A stretch of DNA of 64,000 bases from Rhizobium sp. Leaf453 (GCF_001425605.1 NZ_LMRG01000012.1:124889-188888), one strand, 5' to 3'; positions 29,587 to 39,029 are shown, numbered from the stretch's first letter. The notes: a model not told the origin generated them from the sequence alone. Numbers and translations: made by a program.

Positions 29587-30930
29587 TTGACCAGCATTCA
29601 TGTGAAATCGGCTTTGACGCCGACGGGATGGCAGAAGGATGTGCGGCTAACGATCGAGGGCGGACGCATCGCTTCGCTCGAGGCCGGCGTTGCGGCGCAG
29701 TCTGGCGACGAGCGCCATGACATCGTTGTGCCGGGCATGCCGAACCTGCACAGCCACGCCTTCCAGCGCGGCATGGCCGGTCTTGCCGAGGCGCGCGGTC
29801 CTGGCGCCGACAGCTTCTGGAGCTGGCGCAATGTCATGTATCGTTTCGCGCTGTCGATGACGCCGGATCATGTCGAGGCGGTGGCGAGCCAGCTCTATAT
29901 GGAGATGTTGGAAGCCGGGTTTTCCCGCGTCGGCGAGTTCCATTATCTCCACCATGATATCGATGGCGGCTCTTATGCCGATATTGCCGAGATGGCACAG
30001 CGTATCGCGTCCGCGGCTTCCGAGACGGGAATTGGCCTGACGCTGCTTCCGGTCTTCTATGCGCATTCCACCTTCGGCGGTGCTGCACCGAACGAGGGCC
30101 AGCGCCGTTTCATCAACAGCACGGAAAGTTTTGGCCGCTTGCTGGAAGGATGCCGTGCGGCAGTGAAGGGGCTTTCCGATGGAAAGGTCGGCGTGGCGCC
30201 GCACAGCCTGCGGGCGGTGACGCCGGAAGAGTTGTCCGCTGTTGTCGCCATGGCCAAGGATGGGCCGATCCACATCCACGTCGCCGAACAGGTCAAGGAA
30301 GTCGAGGACTGCATCGCCTGGTCCGGCGCGCGACCCGTTCAATGGCTATTGGACAATACGGACCTCGATGGTCGCTGGTGCCTGATCCATGCGACGCATA
30401 TGACCGACGACGAGACCCGCCGCATGGCCGAGCGCAAGGCGATCGCCGGTCTCTGCCCGATCACCGAAGCCAATCTCGGTGACGGCACGTTCAACGCGGT
30501 CGTCTTTGGCGAGCATGGCGGCAAGTTCGGTTTCGGCTCGGATTCCAACGTGCTGATCGGTCTGCCCGACGAATTGCGCCAGCTCGAATATTCGCAGCGC
30601 CTGGCGCATCGTTCCCGCAACGTGCTGGCTGCACCCGGCCAGTCGACTGGCCGTGCGCTCTTCGACGGTGCGATCGATGGCGGCGGCATCGCACTTTCGA
30701 CAAAGACCGGCCTTGCCGCCGGCAATCCGGCGGATTTTGTCAGCCTGACCGTGCCCGATATCGGTGGCCAGACCGACGATGTGATCCTTGATTCCTGGCT
30801 TTTTGCCAATGGCACGAAGCCGGATTGCGTCTGGGTCGCCGGCCGCAAGCAGGTCGCTGGCGGGTGTCATGCCAAGCGCGATGCGATCTACTCCCGCTTC
30901 CGGGCAACGATGCAGGAATTGCTCGGTTGA
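29587..30930 (+). CDS. hutF: Formimidoylglutamate deiminase
   Basis: 447 aa with a TTG start at 29587, the only start that fits; the nearby upstream ATG runs into a stop. The amidohydrolase metal site is visible in NLHSHAFQRGMAGL (His55, His57), HIHVAEQVKEVEDC, LIHATHM and FGSDSNVLI. It converts formiminoglutamate to formylglutamate and ammonia, which defines the five-step hut route completed by hutG. hutC follows 21 bp downstream. Confidence 0.97.
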   Translation: MTSIHVKSALTPTGWQKDVRLTIEGGRIASLEAGVAAQSGDERHDIVVPGMPNLHSHAFQRGMAGLAEARGPGADSFWSWRNVMYRFALSMTPDHVEAVASQLYMEMLEAGFSRVGEFHYLHHDIDGGSYADIAEMAQRIASAASETGIGLTLLPVFYAHSTFGGAAPNEGQRRFINSTESFGRLLEGCRAAVKGLSDGKVGVAPHSLRAVTPEELSAVVAMAKDGPIHIHVAEQVKEVEDCIAWSGARPVQWLLDNTDLDGRWCLIHATHMTDDETRRMAERKAIAGLCPITEANLGDGTFNAVVFGEHGGKFGFGSDSNVLIGLPDELRQLEYSQRLAHRSRNVLAAPGQSTGRALFDGAIDGGGIALSTKTGLAAGNPADFVSLTVPDIGGQTDDVILDSWLFANGTKPDCVWVAGRKQVAGGCHAKRDAIYSRFRATMQELLG

Positions 30931-30951
30931 TTTTCTGGGCAGGCGGCGCCG

Positions 30952-31767
30952 ATGAATCTGCTAGATCGCTTCCAAAGCGTTGAAAGTGAGCGAATGACGA
31001 AATTGCCAGAGGATGCAGATCAGGATGCGGAGAACGGACCTGCCGGACCGGCGGGTGAGCTATCGCTGCATCAGCGCATCCTCGGCGATATCGAAGAGCG
31101 CATTCTGTCCGGCGAGTGGCAGCCGGGGTTCCGCATTCCCTTCGAGGTGGATCTCGCCGAGCAATACAAATGCTCGCGGATGACCGTCAACAAGGCACTG
31201 ACCCAACTGGCAAAGACTGGCCTGATCGAGCGGCGGCGGAAATCCGGCAGCTATGTCACCCAGCCGCGGGCGCAGTCGGCGGTGCTTGAAATTCGGGATA
31301 TCAAGCTGGAAGTTCAGTCACTCGGGCTTGCCTATGATTACCGGTTGACGGCCAAGAGCCGCCGGCGCAGTACGTCAGATGACCGATTGCGGCTGGATCT
31401 CGACGGCGCGACGCCGATCCTGGATGTGAAATGCATTCATCTTGCCGGGCAGCGCCCCTTCTGCGCCGAGCAGCGTCTCATCAATCTTGCCGCCGTGCCG
31501 GATGCCGCGACCGAAAGTTTCGAGGAGGAAGCACCCGGCCCCTGGCTTTTGAACAGGGTGCCGTGGAGTGCCGCCGAACATACGATCCGGGCGGTCGCTG
31601 CGGATGAGGCGATTGCCTCTGCCCTCGGGATTGCGGTGGGAACGGCTTGCCTGACGGTGGAACGGCGCACCTGGAGCAACGGCGCCTATATCACTAATGT
31701 GCGGCTGATCTATCCGGGCGAACGGCATGCGCTGGTCGCAAACTTCACGCCGTCGCAGCCGAAATAA
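30952..31767 (+). CDS. hutC: Histidine-utilisation repressor HutC
   Basis: 271 aa. A GntR winged helix is at about 39-105 (GDIEERILSGEWQPGFRIPFEVDLAEQYKCSRMTVNKALTQLAKTGLIERRRKSGSYV) and a UTRA domain follows (QRPFCAEQRLINLAAVP, ERRTWSNGAYITNVRLIYPGERHALVANF). It likely represses the hutDUGHI and hutFC operons through the palindrome at 29516 until urocanate binds. An internal ATG at codon 15 is an alternative start. Confidence 0.95.
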   Translation: MNLLDRFQSVESERMTKLPEDADQDAENGPAGPAGELSLHQRILGDIEERILSGEWQPGFRIPFEVDLAEQYKCSRMTVNKALTQLAKTGLIERRRKSGSYVTQPRAQSAVLEIRDIKLEVQSLGLAYDYRLTAKSRRRSTSDDRLRLDLDGATPILDVKCIHLAGQRPFCAEQRLINLAAVPDAATESFEEEAPGPWLLNRVPWSAAEHTIRAVAADEAIASALGIAVGTACLTVERRTWSNGAYITNVRLIYPGERHALVANFTPSQPK

Positions 31768-31799
31768 AACGGGCGAAGGCAGCCTTGTGCCATCGCCCG
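31761..31799 (-). terminator. Terminator of the small Lys-rich gene (minus strand)
   Basis: CGGGCGA-A-GGC (31770-31780) pairs with GCC-A-TCGCCCG (31789-31799), with one A-A mismatch. On the minus strand the stem is followed by TTTTATTT. It may also damp plus-strand read-through from hutC. Confidence 0.7.
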
Positions 31800-31809
31800 C
31801 GCGGCATGC

Positions 31810-31950
31810 TTATTTCTTCGGCTTGGCACCGGAGAGCTTGGGAACTTCCTTCTGGGTCGTCGCGGCGAAAGGCGTTGCTGCCTTAGCTGCAACCTTGTCC
31901 TTCTTCGGCTTCCTGGTTTCCTTGTTGCTTTTCACTTGACCTTTGGCCAT
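31810..31950 (-). CDS. Small lysine-rich protein of unknown function
   Basis: 46 aa, beginning MAKGQVKSNKETRKPKKDK and ending in GAKPKK; about a quarter of residues are Lys. The ATG at 31950 has AGGAGG 8 bases upstream and a terminator follows the stop, which supports real expression. I recall similar short basic proteins in rhizobia but no function. The charge suggests nucleic-acid or ribosome association, which is inference. Confidence 0.75.
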   Translation of the reverse strand: MAKGQVKSNKETRKPKKDKVAAKAATPFAATTQKEVPKLSGAKPKK

Positions 31951-32095
31951 GGCGCTATCCTCCTGATCTGAATTCGCGAACGGAACGCGCGGTTCACGGG
32001 CCGCATCCCATTCAGCGATATGCAAACATGGACGATGCCTTGCGCCGAGACAATCGGAAAATTGAGAGTGTATTCCGCTTTATGTGAGAATTCCG

Positions 32096-32668
32096 CTAGT
32101 TGGCGGCCGTCGCATCGACGCCGAACTCGAGGCTCATCTCGATGAGTTCATCCCACAGGCTTTCGGCAAAGCCGCGCAGGACCATGAGCTCGAAACTGTC
32201 CGGCCCGGTGCGGGTGATCAGCGCCGAGATGTGGCCGATCAGGGTCATCGCCGAGCGACCGACAGGGTATTGCGACAGCGCGAGATCGACGGCGGTTCCC
32301 TTGGCAAGGACGGTTTCGACGGCGGTGCCAGCGATCTCGATCCGGACGCGTCCATGGCTTTGATCGGCGACAGAGCCTGCGCCATCAAGCTGTGACGCCT
32401 TCGCGAAAATCTCGGATGAGGAAAGCGGAGCATCGCCGACGAGGAACCACTGCCCGGGGCCATAGGCACGCACAGCATGCGGTTTGCCATCGCCGATCTT
32501 GGCGACGGCCTGTTCGATATCGGCATGTCCTGGGGATGCCAGTACCTGCAACACATGACCTTCCGGCAAGGCCGTCAGCGCGATGCGGCCATCGGCCGTT
32601 CGAGCGCCAAAGGAGCCGGACTTTGCTGTTGCGAGGGCGAGGCGGTGGAGGAGGGCGAAATCAACCAT
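32096..32668 (-). CDS. Heterotetrameric sarcosine oxidase / N-methylglutamate dehydrogenase, gamma subunit
   Basis: 190 aa of the SoxG family (RTADGRIALTALPEGHVLQVLAS, YGPGQWFLVGD, ALSQYPVGRSAMTLIGHISALI). The gamma subunit packs against the tetrahydrofolate-binding half of the alpha subunit. It is last in the four-gene B-D-A-G operon and overlaps the alpha gene by 8 bp. Given the mgsABC- and gmaS-like genes nearby, MgdD is a likely functional name. Confidence 0.9.
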   Translation of the reverse strand: MVDFALLHRLALATAKSGSFGARTADGRIALTALPEGHVLQVLASPGHADIEQAVAKIGDGKPHAVRAYGPGQWFLVGDAPLSSSEIFAKASQLDGAGSVADQSHGRVRIEIAGTAVETVLAKGTAVDLALSQYPVGRSAMTLIGHISALITRTGPDSFELMVLRGFAESLWDELIEMSLEFGVDATAAN

Positions 32669-35606
32669 GGAGCTTACCGTTTTCCGGATCGAAGAAGACC
32701 GGGCTGCACAACTCGGCTTCGGTATATTCGTTTTTCAGGTCGTTCCACACGGTCACGCGTTCACCGTGACGCTGCGGACCGCGCTTGACCAGCGCCAGAC
32801 CGATGGTCGAACCGAGATTCGGCGAATAGCAGCTGGAAGAAACATAACCCTGATCGTTTGCCAGCGATGGCGTCGCTCCCTTGGCGAGGATATGCGAACC
32901 GGTCTTGAACGTCGTCGCCGGATCGATCGGCTTGACGCCGACAAGCGAGAGGCGGTCTGCGGCAACCATGCCTTCGCGCGACAGCATCGCCTTGCCGATG
33001 AAGTCGGGCTTCGCTGTCGATACCATCTTGGCAAAGCCGAGATCGGAGGGAATGACCGTGCCATTGATCTCGGAATGGGTGACATGACCCTTCTCGATGC
33101 GCATGACGCCGAGTGCTTCGACACCATAGGGGCAGATGCCGTGCGGGGCGCCGGCTTCCATGATCGCATCGGCCACCGCCTCGCCATAGCCCGCCGGAAC
33201 GGCGAGTTCATAGGCGAGTTCGCCGGAGAATGAGATGCGGAACAGCCGGCCGGTGAGTTTGCCCCCGAACAGCGAAACTTCTTTTGCACCGAGGAACGGG
33301 AAGGCGGCGTCGGAAATGTCCTCGTCCACCAGCGCCTGCAGGATCGTCCGGGACTTCGGGCCAACCACGGCGATCTGTGCCCACTGGTCGGTCGACGAGG
33401 CGAACTGCACGTCGAGATCGGGCCAGAGCGCCTGCGCGCAAAATTCCAGATGGTTCATGACGCCCGCAGCATAGGCCGTGGTGGTGGTCATGAAGAAATG
33501 GTTTTCGCCGAGACGGCTGGTCGTGCCGTCATCGTAGATCATGCCATCCTCGCGCAGCATCAGGCCGTAGCGCGCCTTGCCGACCGGAAGTTTGAGGAAG
33601 GCATTGCAATAGACGCGGTTGAGGAATTCGGCCGCGTCCTTGCCATGGATTTCGATCTTGCCGAGCGTCGAGACATCACAGATGCCGGCATTCTTGCGGA
33701 CATTCAGGACTTCGCGATCGACGCTTTCGCGCCATGTGGTTTCGCCAGCCTTCGGGAACCAGGAGGAACGGTACCAGAGGCCAGTCTCGACAAAAACGGC
33801 GCCGTTCTTCTTCGCCCAGTCATGTAGCGGCGATTTGCGCACCGGCTGGAAATGTTTGCCCTTGGAGGCGCCGGTCAGCGCGCCGAAGGAGAGCGGCGTG
33901 TAGAACGGCCGGAACGTCGTGGTGCCGACATCGGCCGGCGAGACCTTGCGCGCTTCCGCCAGGATGCCGATGGCGTTGATGTTGGACAGCTTGCCCTGAT
34001 CGGTCGCCATGCCATTGGTGGTGTAGCGCTTGGCAAGTTCGACATGGACATAGCCTTCGCTGACGGCGAGGCCGAGATCCTTGAGGTGGACGTCGTTCTG
34101 GTAATCGACGAAGGCCTTGCCCTTCGAGCCCTGCACCCGCCAGAGTGGCTTGGAGACGATGGCGTTGTCGCTGGTGGCAGCGAAGGCAGCGGATGCATTC
34201 GAGAAGCCGAGTGCCTCGAGCGCGGGTACCGCCTTGGCGGCGCCATCGCCGAGGCAGGCCTCGAAGCTGCCGAGCCCGGCGGCCGAACCCGCAAGCGTCA
34301 GCCCTTCTTGTTTCTCCGGTGCAAGGAAGGCGGATTTCGCATCCGACCAGACAGGCTTGGCGCCGCGATGGCAGGCAAGGTGGATGATGGGGCTCCAGCC
34401 GCCGGACATGCCGAGCGCGTCGGCGGGAATGGTTTCCGTCCGCCCGTTGCTGAAAACCTCGACACTCTTCACGGCCCTGCCGCCTTTGACGTCGAGGACC
34501 ACGGCATTGGTCAGAACGCGGGCGCTGCCGGTCCATTTTTGCGGTGCATCCGGACGGCTGTCGATAATCGCGGCGACATGCAGGCCGGCGGCTTCCAGAT
34601 CGCGGGCGGTCGCATAGCCGGAGGCGTCATTAGTAAAGATGACAGTGCTGTGACCCGGTGCGACGGCCTGGCGGTTGAGATAGGAGCGCATGGCGCCCGC
34701 CATCATCACGCCGGGAACATCATTGCCTCCGAACACCAGCGGCCGTTCTTCCGCACCCGAGGCAAGAATTGCGTGTTTTGCGGCGATGCGCCAGAGACGC
34801 TCGACCGGGCGGTTGGGATCGACGGTTACCGTGTTCTTCTGCACGCTCTCGACGGCGCCGAAGACATTGCCGTCATACCAGCCGAACACGGTTGTGCGCG
34901 AGAAGATGCGGACATTTGGCAGGCTATCGAGTTCGGCAATCGTCTGCGCCAGCAGATTGGTGGCGTCTTGTTCCGTCTCCGACAGCAATGAGCCGCCGGG
35001 CGTAAAACCTTCATCGACGAGAATAATACGCGCACCGGTACGGCCTGCAGTTAGCGCTGCCGCAAGACCGGCAGGACCGGCGCCGATGACGAGCAGGTCA
35101 CAATGCGCCCAGCATTTCTCGTAGGAATCCGGATCGGCTTCGTAGGTCGCGCGACCGAGGCCTGCGGCCTTGCGGATGATCGGCTCGTAAACCTTTTCCC
35201 AGAAGGCCGCCGGCCACATGAAGGTCTTGTAGTAGAAGCCAGCGCTGAGGAAAGGCGAGAGCAGGCTGTTGACCGCGCCGAGGTCGAAATCGACCGACGG
35301 CCAGCGGTTCTGGCTCTTCGCCGTCAGGCCATTGTAAAGCTCGACCAGCGTCGCACGCGAATTGGCTTCCGTGCGCCCGCCTTCGCCGATCGTCACCAAG
35401 GCGTTGGGTTCTGCCGCGCCCGCAGTCAGGATGCCGCGTGGGCGATGATACTTGAAGCTGCGGCCAACGAGCTGGCGGCCATTGGCGAGCAGCGCGGATG
35501 CCAGCGTGTCGCCGACGAAACCCTGCATCGGCTTGCCGTCGAAGGTGAAGTCGAGCGGCTTGGCACGGTCGATATTGCCACCCTTGGAGAGACGATAGGA
35601 ACTCAT
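32661..35606 (-). CDS. Heterotetrameric sarcosine oxidase / N-methylglutamate dehydrogenase, alpha subunit
   Basis: 981 aa from the ATG at 35606, which overlaps the delta-subunit stop by 4 bp. The N-terminal ferredoxin-like SoxA segment is followed by a dinucleotide fold (GAGPAG at 175-180). The C-terminal third is a GcvT-like tetrahydrofolate-binding domain (GKIEIHGKDAAEFLNRVYCNAF, GICPYGVEALGVMRIEKGHV). It takes the methyl-derived one-carbon unit onto tetrahydrofolate as 5,10-methylene-THF. The sequence alone does not separate SoxA from MgdC; the neighbours favour MgdC. Confidence 0.92.
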   Translation of the reverse strand: MSSYRLSKGGNIDRAKPLDFTFDGKPMQGFVGDTLASALLANGRQLVGRSFKYHRPRGILTAGAAEPNALVTIGEGGRTEANSRATLVELYNGLTAKSQNRWPSVDFDLGAVNSLLSPFLSAGFYYKTFMWPAAFWEKVYEPIIRKAAGLGRATYEADPDSYEKCWAHCDLLVIGAGPAGLAAALTAGRTGARIILVDEGFTPGGSLLSETEQDATNLLAQTIAELDSLPNVRIFSRTTVFGWYDGNVFGAVESVQKNTVTVDPNRPVERLWRIAAKHAILASGAEERPLVFGGNDVPGVMMAGAMRSYLNRQAVAPGHSTVIFTNDASGYATARDLEAAGLHVAAIIDSRPDAPQKWTGSARVLTNAVVLDVKGGRAVKSVEVFSNGRTETIPADALGMSGGWSPIIHLACHRGAKPVWSDAKSAFLAPEKQEGLTLAGSAAGLGSFEACLGDGAAKAVPALEALGFSNASAAFAATSDNAIVSKPLWRVQGSKGKAFVDYQNDVHLKDLGLAVSEGYVHVELAKRYTTNGMATDQGKLSNINAIGILAEARKVSPADVGTTTFRPFYTPLSFGALTGASKGKHFQPVRKSPLHDWAKKNGAVFVETGLWYRSSWFPKAGETTWRESVDREVLNVRKNAGICDVSTLGKIEIHGKDAAEFLNRVYCNAFLKLPVGKARYGLMLREDGMIYDDGTTSRLGENHFFMTTTTAYAAGVMNHLEFCAQALWPDLDVQFASSTDQWAQIAVVGPKSRTILQALVDEDISDAAFPFLGAKEVSLFGGKLTGRLFRISFSGELAYELAVPAGYGEAVADAIMEAGAPHGICPYGVEALGVMRIEKGHVTHSEINGTVIPSDLGFAKMVSTAKPDFIGKAMLSREGMVAADRLSLVGVKPIDPATTFKTGSHILAKGATPSLANDQGYVSSSCYSPNLGSTIGLALVKRGPQRHGERVTVWNDLKNEYTEAELCSPVFFDPENGKLHG

Positions 35607-35875
35607 GCGGTCTCTCCCTGCGCGCTGGCATCCGTGACAGTGTAGATCGCGTGGGTCATCGTATCGCGTTCGACCACCAGCCAGCGGCGGCAACCGGATG
35701 TGTGGTGCCAATGCTCCTTGTGGCGGCCGCGAGGATTGTCGCGCAGGTAGACGTAAGCGTGCCACTCGTCCTCACCGGCGTCGGGCAACGGACGGGCGAT
35801 ACCCGCATCGCCGCGGATGGTGAATTCTTCCTTGGGGCGCGGCCCGCAATGGGGGCAGGCGATCAGGCTGGCCAT
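35603..35875 (-). CDS. Heterotetrameric sarcosine oxidase / N-methylglutamate dehydrogenase, delta subunit
   Basis: 90 aa of the SoxD family: CPHCGPRPKEEFTIRGDAG at the N-terminus (zinc-binding Cys7 and Cys10), then WHAYVYLRDNPRG, KEHWHHTSGCRRWLVVERDT. The small subunit holds a zinc ion and stabilises the complex. It sits between the beta and alpha subunit genes, 11 bp after beta, and overlaps alpha by 4 bp. Confidence 0.95.
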   Translation of the reverse strand: MASLIACPHCGPRPKEEFTIRGDAGIARPLPDAGEDEWHAYVYLRDNPRGRHKEHWHHTSGCRRWLVVERDTMTHAIYTVTDASAQGETA

Positions 35876-35886
35876 GTTTCAGGTCC

Positions 35887-37137
35887 TCAATGCAGGTTCG
35901 GTTGGGCGCCAACGCCCTTTTCGTCGATCATCTTGCCACGCGCGAAGCGGTCGAGCCGGAAGGCCCGGCCCGTCTCGTGTGGTTCGTTCGTCGCGATCAG
36001 ATGGGCGTAACAGAAGCCGGAGGCCGGCGTGGCCTTGAAGCCGCCGTAACACCAGCCGGCGTTCAGGTAGAGATTGTCGATGTGCGTACGGTCAATGATC
36101 GGCGAGCCGTCCATGCTCATGTCCATGACGCCGCCCCAGGAGCGCAGCACCCGGACGCGGGAGAGCGCCGGGATCATCGCGACGCCGGCTTCGGCAACGT
36201 GCTCGACGGTCGCCAGATTGCCGCGCTGGGCATAGGAATTGTAGCCATCGATATCGCCGCCGAAGACCAGACCGCCCTTGTCGGATTGCGAGACATAGAA
36301 ATGTCCGGCACCGAAGGTGACGACATTGTCGATGAAGGGCTTCAGGCCTTCCGACACGAACGCCTGCAGCACATGGCTTTCGATCGGCAGCTTCATGTCG
36401 ACCATGTCGGCGACCGTGGTGGAGTTGCCGGCCGCCGCCAGCGCCAGCTTGCCGCAGCCGATGAAGCCCAGGCTCGTCTCGACGCCGACGACCCGGCCGT
36501 TCTCGCGACGGATGCCCTTCACCTCGCAGTTCTGGATAATATCGACGCCCCGGCTGTCGGCGCCGCGTGCATAGCCCCAGGCGACGGCATCATGGCGTAC
36601 GGTGCCGCCACGCCGTTGCATCAGTGCGCCCTGGATCGGGAAACGGGCATTGTCGAAATCGAGGAAGGGCAGCATCTGCCGCACGCCGTTGCGATCCAGC
36701 AGTTCCGAATCCACGCCGTGCAGGCGCATGGCATTGCCACGCCGGGTGTAGGCGTCACGCTGGGCGTCGGAATGATAAAGGTTGAGGACGCCGCGCTGCG
36801 AGACCATGGCGTTGAAGTTGAAGTCCTGCTCCAGCCCTTCCCAGAGCTTCATCGACAGTTCGTAGAAGGGGTTGTTCCCTTCCAGCAGATAATTTGAGCG
36901 GATGATGGTCGTGTTGCGGCCGACATTGCCGGAGCCGACATAGCCCTTTTCCAGCACGGCAACATTGGTGATGCCGAATTCCTTGGCGAGGTAGTAGGCG
37001 GTGGAAAGCCCGTGGCCGCCACCCCCAACGATGATCACGTCATAATGGTTTTTCGGCACGGGGCTTCGCCAGGCCGGCTTCCAGCCCTTGTTGCCCTTTA
37101 GGGCATTCAGAAAAACGGAAAAGGCGGAGTAGCGCAT
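35887..37137 (-). CDS. Heterotetrameric sarcosine oxidase / N-methylglutamate dehydrogenase, beta subunit
   Basis: 416 aa flavoprotein. FAD-binding IIVGGGGHGLSTAYYLAKEFG (35-55), the typical GSGNVGRNTTIIRSNYL, and His182 in GGTVRHDAVAWGYAR, the position of the covalently bound flavin in SoxB proteins, are present. It oxidises the N-methyl substrate (sarcosine or N-methylglutamate). It is first of the minus-strand operon and is divergent from a GlxA/AraC-type regulator. Confidence 0.94.
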   Translation of the reverse strand: MRYSAFSVFLNALKGNKGWKPAWRSPVPKNHYDVIIVGGGGHGLSTAYYLAKEFGITNVAVLEKGYVGSGNVGRNTTIIRSNYLLEGNNPFYELSMKLWEGLEQDFNFNAMVSQRGVLNLYHSDAQRDAYTRRGNAMRLHGVDSELLDRNGVRQMLPFLDFDNARFPIQGALMQRRGGTVRHDAVAWGYARGADSRGVDIIQNCEVKGIRRENGRVVGVETSLGFIGCGKLALAAAGNSTTVADMVDMKLPIESHVLQAFVSEGLKPFIDNVVTFGAGHFYVSQSDKGGLVFGGDIDGYNSYAQRGNLATVEHVAEAGVAMIPALSRVRVLRSWGGVMDMSMDGSPIIDRTHIDNLYLNAGWCYGGFKATPASGFCYAHLIATNEPHETGRAFRLDRFARGKMIDEKGVGAQPNLH

Positions 37138-37228
37138 GGCGATGTGATCCCGGATGAGTGCCGCCGATCATGACAGGATTGTTTTTTGAGACTTGCACAA
37201 AAGAGACAATTTCGCGCATGATAAGGAC

Positions 37229-38209
37229 GTGACCGCAGAAGACCTGAAAAACCAGCAGAGGATCGGTTTCATCCTCATTCCAGGCTTCGCGCTGATGTCC
37301 TACGCGTCGGCCGTGGAGCCCCTGCGCGCGGCCAATCTTCTGGCGGGCCGTGAAATCTACAGTCTTTCGTCGCATGTTGCGGAAGGCGATGCGGCGCTGA
37401 CATCGTCGGGCATACCGGTTCCCTCGATAGCATTGCCGGGACGGGCGTCCGGCCTGCACACTGTCTTTGTTTGCGCTGGCGGGACGCCCGTCGACTGGAC
37501 CGTCCCGCCAGTGCTTGCCTGCCTGCGGCAGCTTGCCCGCGAGGGCGTGCGTATCGGCGGCATTTCCGGCGGTCCCTATCTGATGGCTGCGGCGGGATTG
37601 CTGGATGATCGGGATTTCACCATTCACTGGGAGCATGCGCCGGCTCTGATGGAGGCATTCCCCTCGCTTGCGCCACGGCAGGCGCGTTACGTGCTCGACG
37701 GCAATCGCATCACTTGCGGCGGCGGCGTCGCCCCGCTTGACATGATGCATGCGCTGATCGCCGAGCGCATGGGTTCCGATTTCGCCCGCCGAGTCAGCGA
37801 CTGGTATCTGCACACCCATGTCGAAGGCTCAAGCGCGCCGCAGCGCGCGTCGCTCGCCGAACGTTACGGTGTCAATCATCCCGGTCTATTGACTGTTCTG
37901 GAAAAGATGGAGGCGACAATCGAGGCGCCGCTCGACCGTCAGGCCATGGCCGCGCTCGCCGGTCTTTCACCGCGTCATATCGACCGGTTGTTCTCCACGC
38001 AGATGGGCTCATCCTTCCTCAACGAGTACCGCAAGCTGCGGCTTGATCATGCCCGCCGCCTGCTGCAGCAGAGCCCGTTGTCGATCTCCGAAATCGCCTT
38101 CGCCACCGGGTTTTCCAGCGCCGGCCATTTTTCCCGCAGCTATCGCGCTGCTTTCGGCGCTGTACCGCGTTCGCAGCGGCAAACGGCAGTTCACGATCAG
38201 CTTGAATAA
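37229..38209 (+). CDS. GlxA-family AraC-type transcriptional regulator
   Basis: About 326 aa from a GTG at 37229; a TTG at 37193 is an alternative. The N-terminal DJ-1/PfpI-like domain (IGFILIPGFALMSYASAVEPLRAANLL, GGISGGPYLMAAAGLL) is followed by a C-terminal double HTH (MAALAGLSPRHIDRLFSTQMG, LSISEIAFATGFSSAGHFSRSYRAAFG). Such proteins activate methylated-amine catabolism, for example GbdR-type regulators. Two GAGAC elements 15 bp apart (37188, 37203) lie in the promoter region shared with the beta subunit and could be contact sites. Confidence 0.9.
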   Translation: MTAEDLKNQQRIGFILIPGFALMSYASAVEPLRAANLLAGREIYSLSSHVAEGDAALTSSGIPVPSIALPGRASGLHTVFVCAGGTPVDWTVPPVLACLRQLAREGVRIGGISGGPYLMAAAGLLDDRDFTIHWEHAPALMEAFPSLAPRQARYVLDGNRITCGGGVAPLDMMHALIAERMGSDFARRVSDWYLHTHVEGSSAPQRASLAERYGVNHPGLLTVLEKMEATIEAPLDRQAMAALAGLSPRHIDRLFSTQMGSSFLNEYRKLRLDHARRLLQQSPLSISEIAFATGFSSAGHFSRSYRAAFGAVPRSQRQTAVHDQLE

Positions 38210-38281
38210 TATTCTTCCGGGTTGAGAAAATTTCACTCTCAGGATAGTCTGCTTGCGAATAGTCAGGGGAGACCGCACCGG

Positions 38282-38977
38282 ATGGCAAAGAAGCAGCCAA
38301 GCATCGATATCGGCCGGGTGACGGTTGATGAACATCCGGCGCTGAAGGCCGCTTTCCTGCAGGATCCGCATGCGCTACGCGAACCGAAAGAAAACAATCT
38401 CGAGATCGCCATCGGTCACGAGGTGCGGGCCTTCCGCAAGAAGCTTGGCATCACCGTCACGGACCTTGCGACCGCCACCGGCATTTCGCTCGGCATGCTG
38501 TCGAAGATCGAGAACGGCAACATATCCCCGTCGCTGACGACGCTTCAATCCCTGTCGCGTGCACTCGGCGTTCCCGTCACTGCGTTTTTCCGGCGATATG
38601 AAGAGCCGCGCAACGCCGTTTTCGTCAAGGCGGGCGAGGGGGTGGAACTGGAACGGCGCGGTACGCGCGCCGGGCATCAATACAATCTGCTCGGCCATAT
38701 CGACAACAACACCGCCGGCGTCGTCGTCGAGCCCTATCTCATCACGCTGACTGCTGACTCCGATACATTCCCGGCCTTCCAGCACGAGGGAATGGAGTTT
38801 CTCTACATGCTGGAGGGAGAGGTGGTCTACCGTCACGGCGACCGGCTCTTCACCATGCAGCCCGGAGACAGCCTGTTCTTCGACGCCGACGCCCGCCACG
38901 GGCCGGAGGAACTGGTCAAGCTGCCGATCCGCTACCTCTCGATCATTTCCTATCCGCAGACGCGGGGCGGGATGTGA
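38282..38977 (+). CDS. XRE-family regulator with C-terminal cupin domain
   Basis: 231 aa from the ATG at 38282. The HTH is at about 46-96 (RAFRKKLGITVTDLATATGISLGMLSKIENGNISPSLTTLQSLSRALGVPV) and a cupin is at about 150-225 (GMEFLYMLEGEVVYRHGDRLFTMQPGDSLFFDADARHG). This architecture is common in local regulators of amine and amino-acid catabolism. It lies immediately upstream of, and parallel to, the mgsABC-gmaS-like genes, with a 119-bp promoter gap that contains an inverted repeat. Confidence 0.92.
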   Translation: MAKKQPSIDIGRVTVDEHPALKAAFLQDPHALREPKENNLEIAIGHEVRAFRKKLGITVTDLATATGISLGMLSKIENGNISPSLTTLQSLSRALGVPVTAFFRRYEEPRNAVFVKAGEGVELERRGTRAGHQYNLLGHIDNNTAGVVVEPYLITLTADSDTFPAFQHEGMEFLYMLEGEVVYRHGDRLFTMQPGDSLFFDADARHGPEELVKLPIRYLSIISYPQTRGGM

Positions 38978-39012
38978 GGCGTGCTGCGCCCCATCAAAAA
39001 ATCTTGCTTTAA

Positions 39013-39029
39013 AAGAAAATAACTTTCTT
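39013..39029. promoter_or_regulatory. Inverted repeat upstream of the glutamate-synthase-like operon
   Basis: AAGAAA-ATAAC-TTTCTT has perfect 6-bp arms in the AT-rich gap before 39097. It is a candidate site for the upstream XRE-cupin regulator, judged by position only. Confidence 0.4.
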
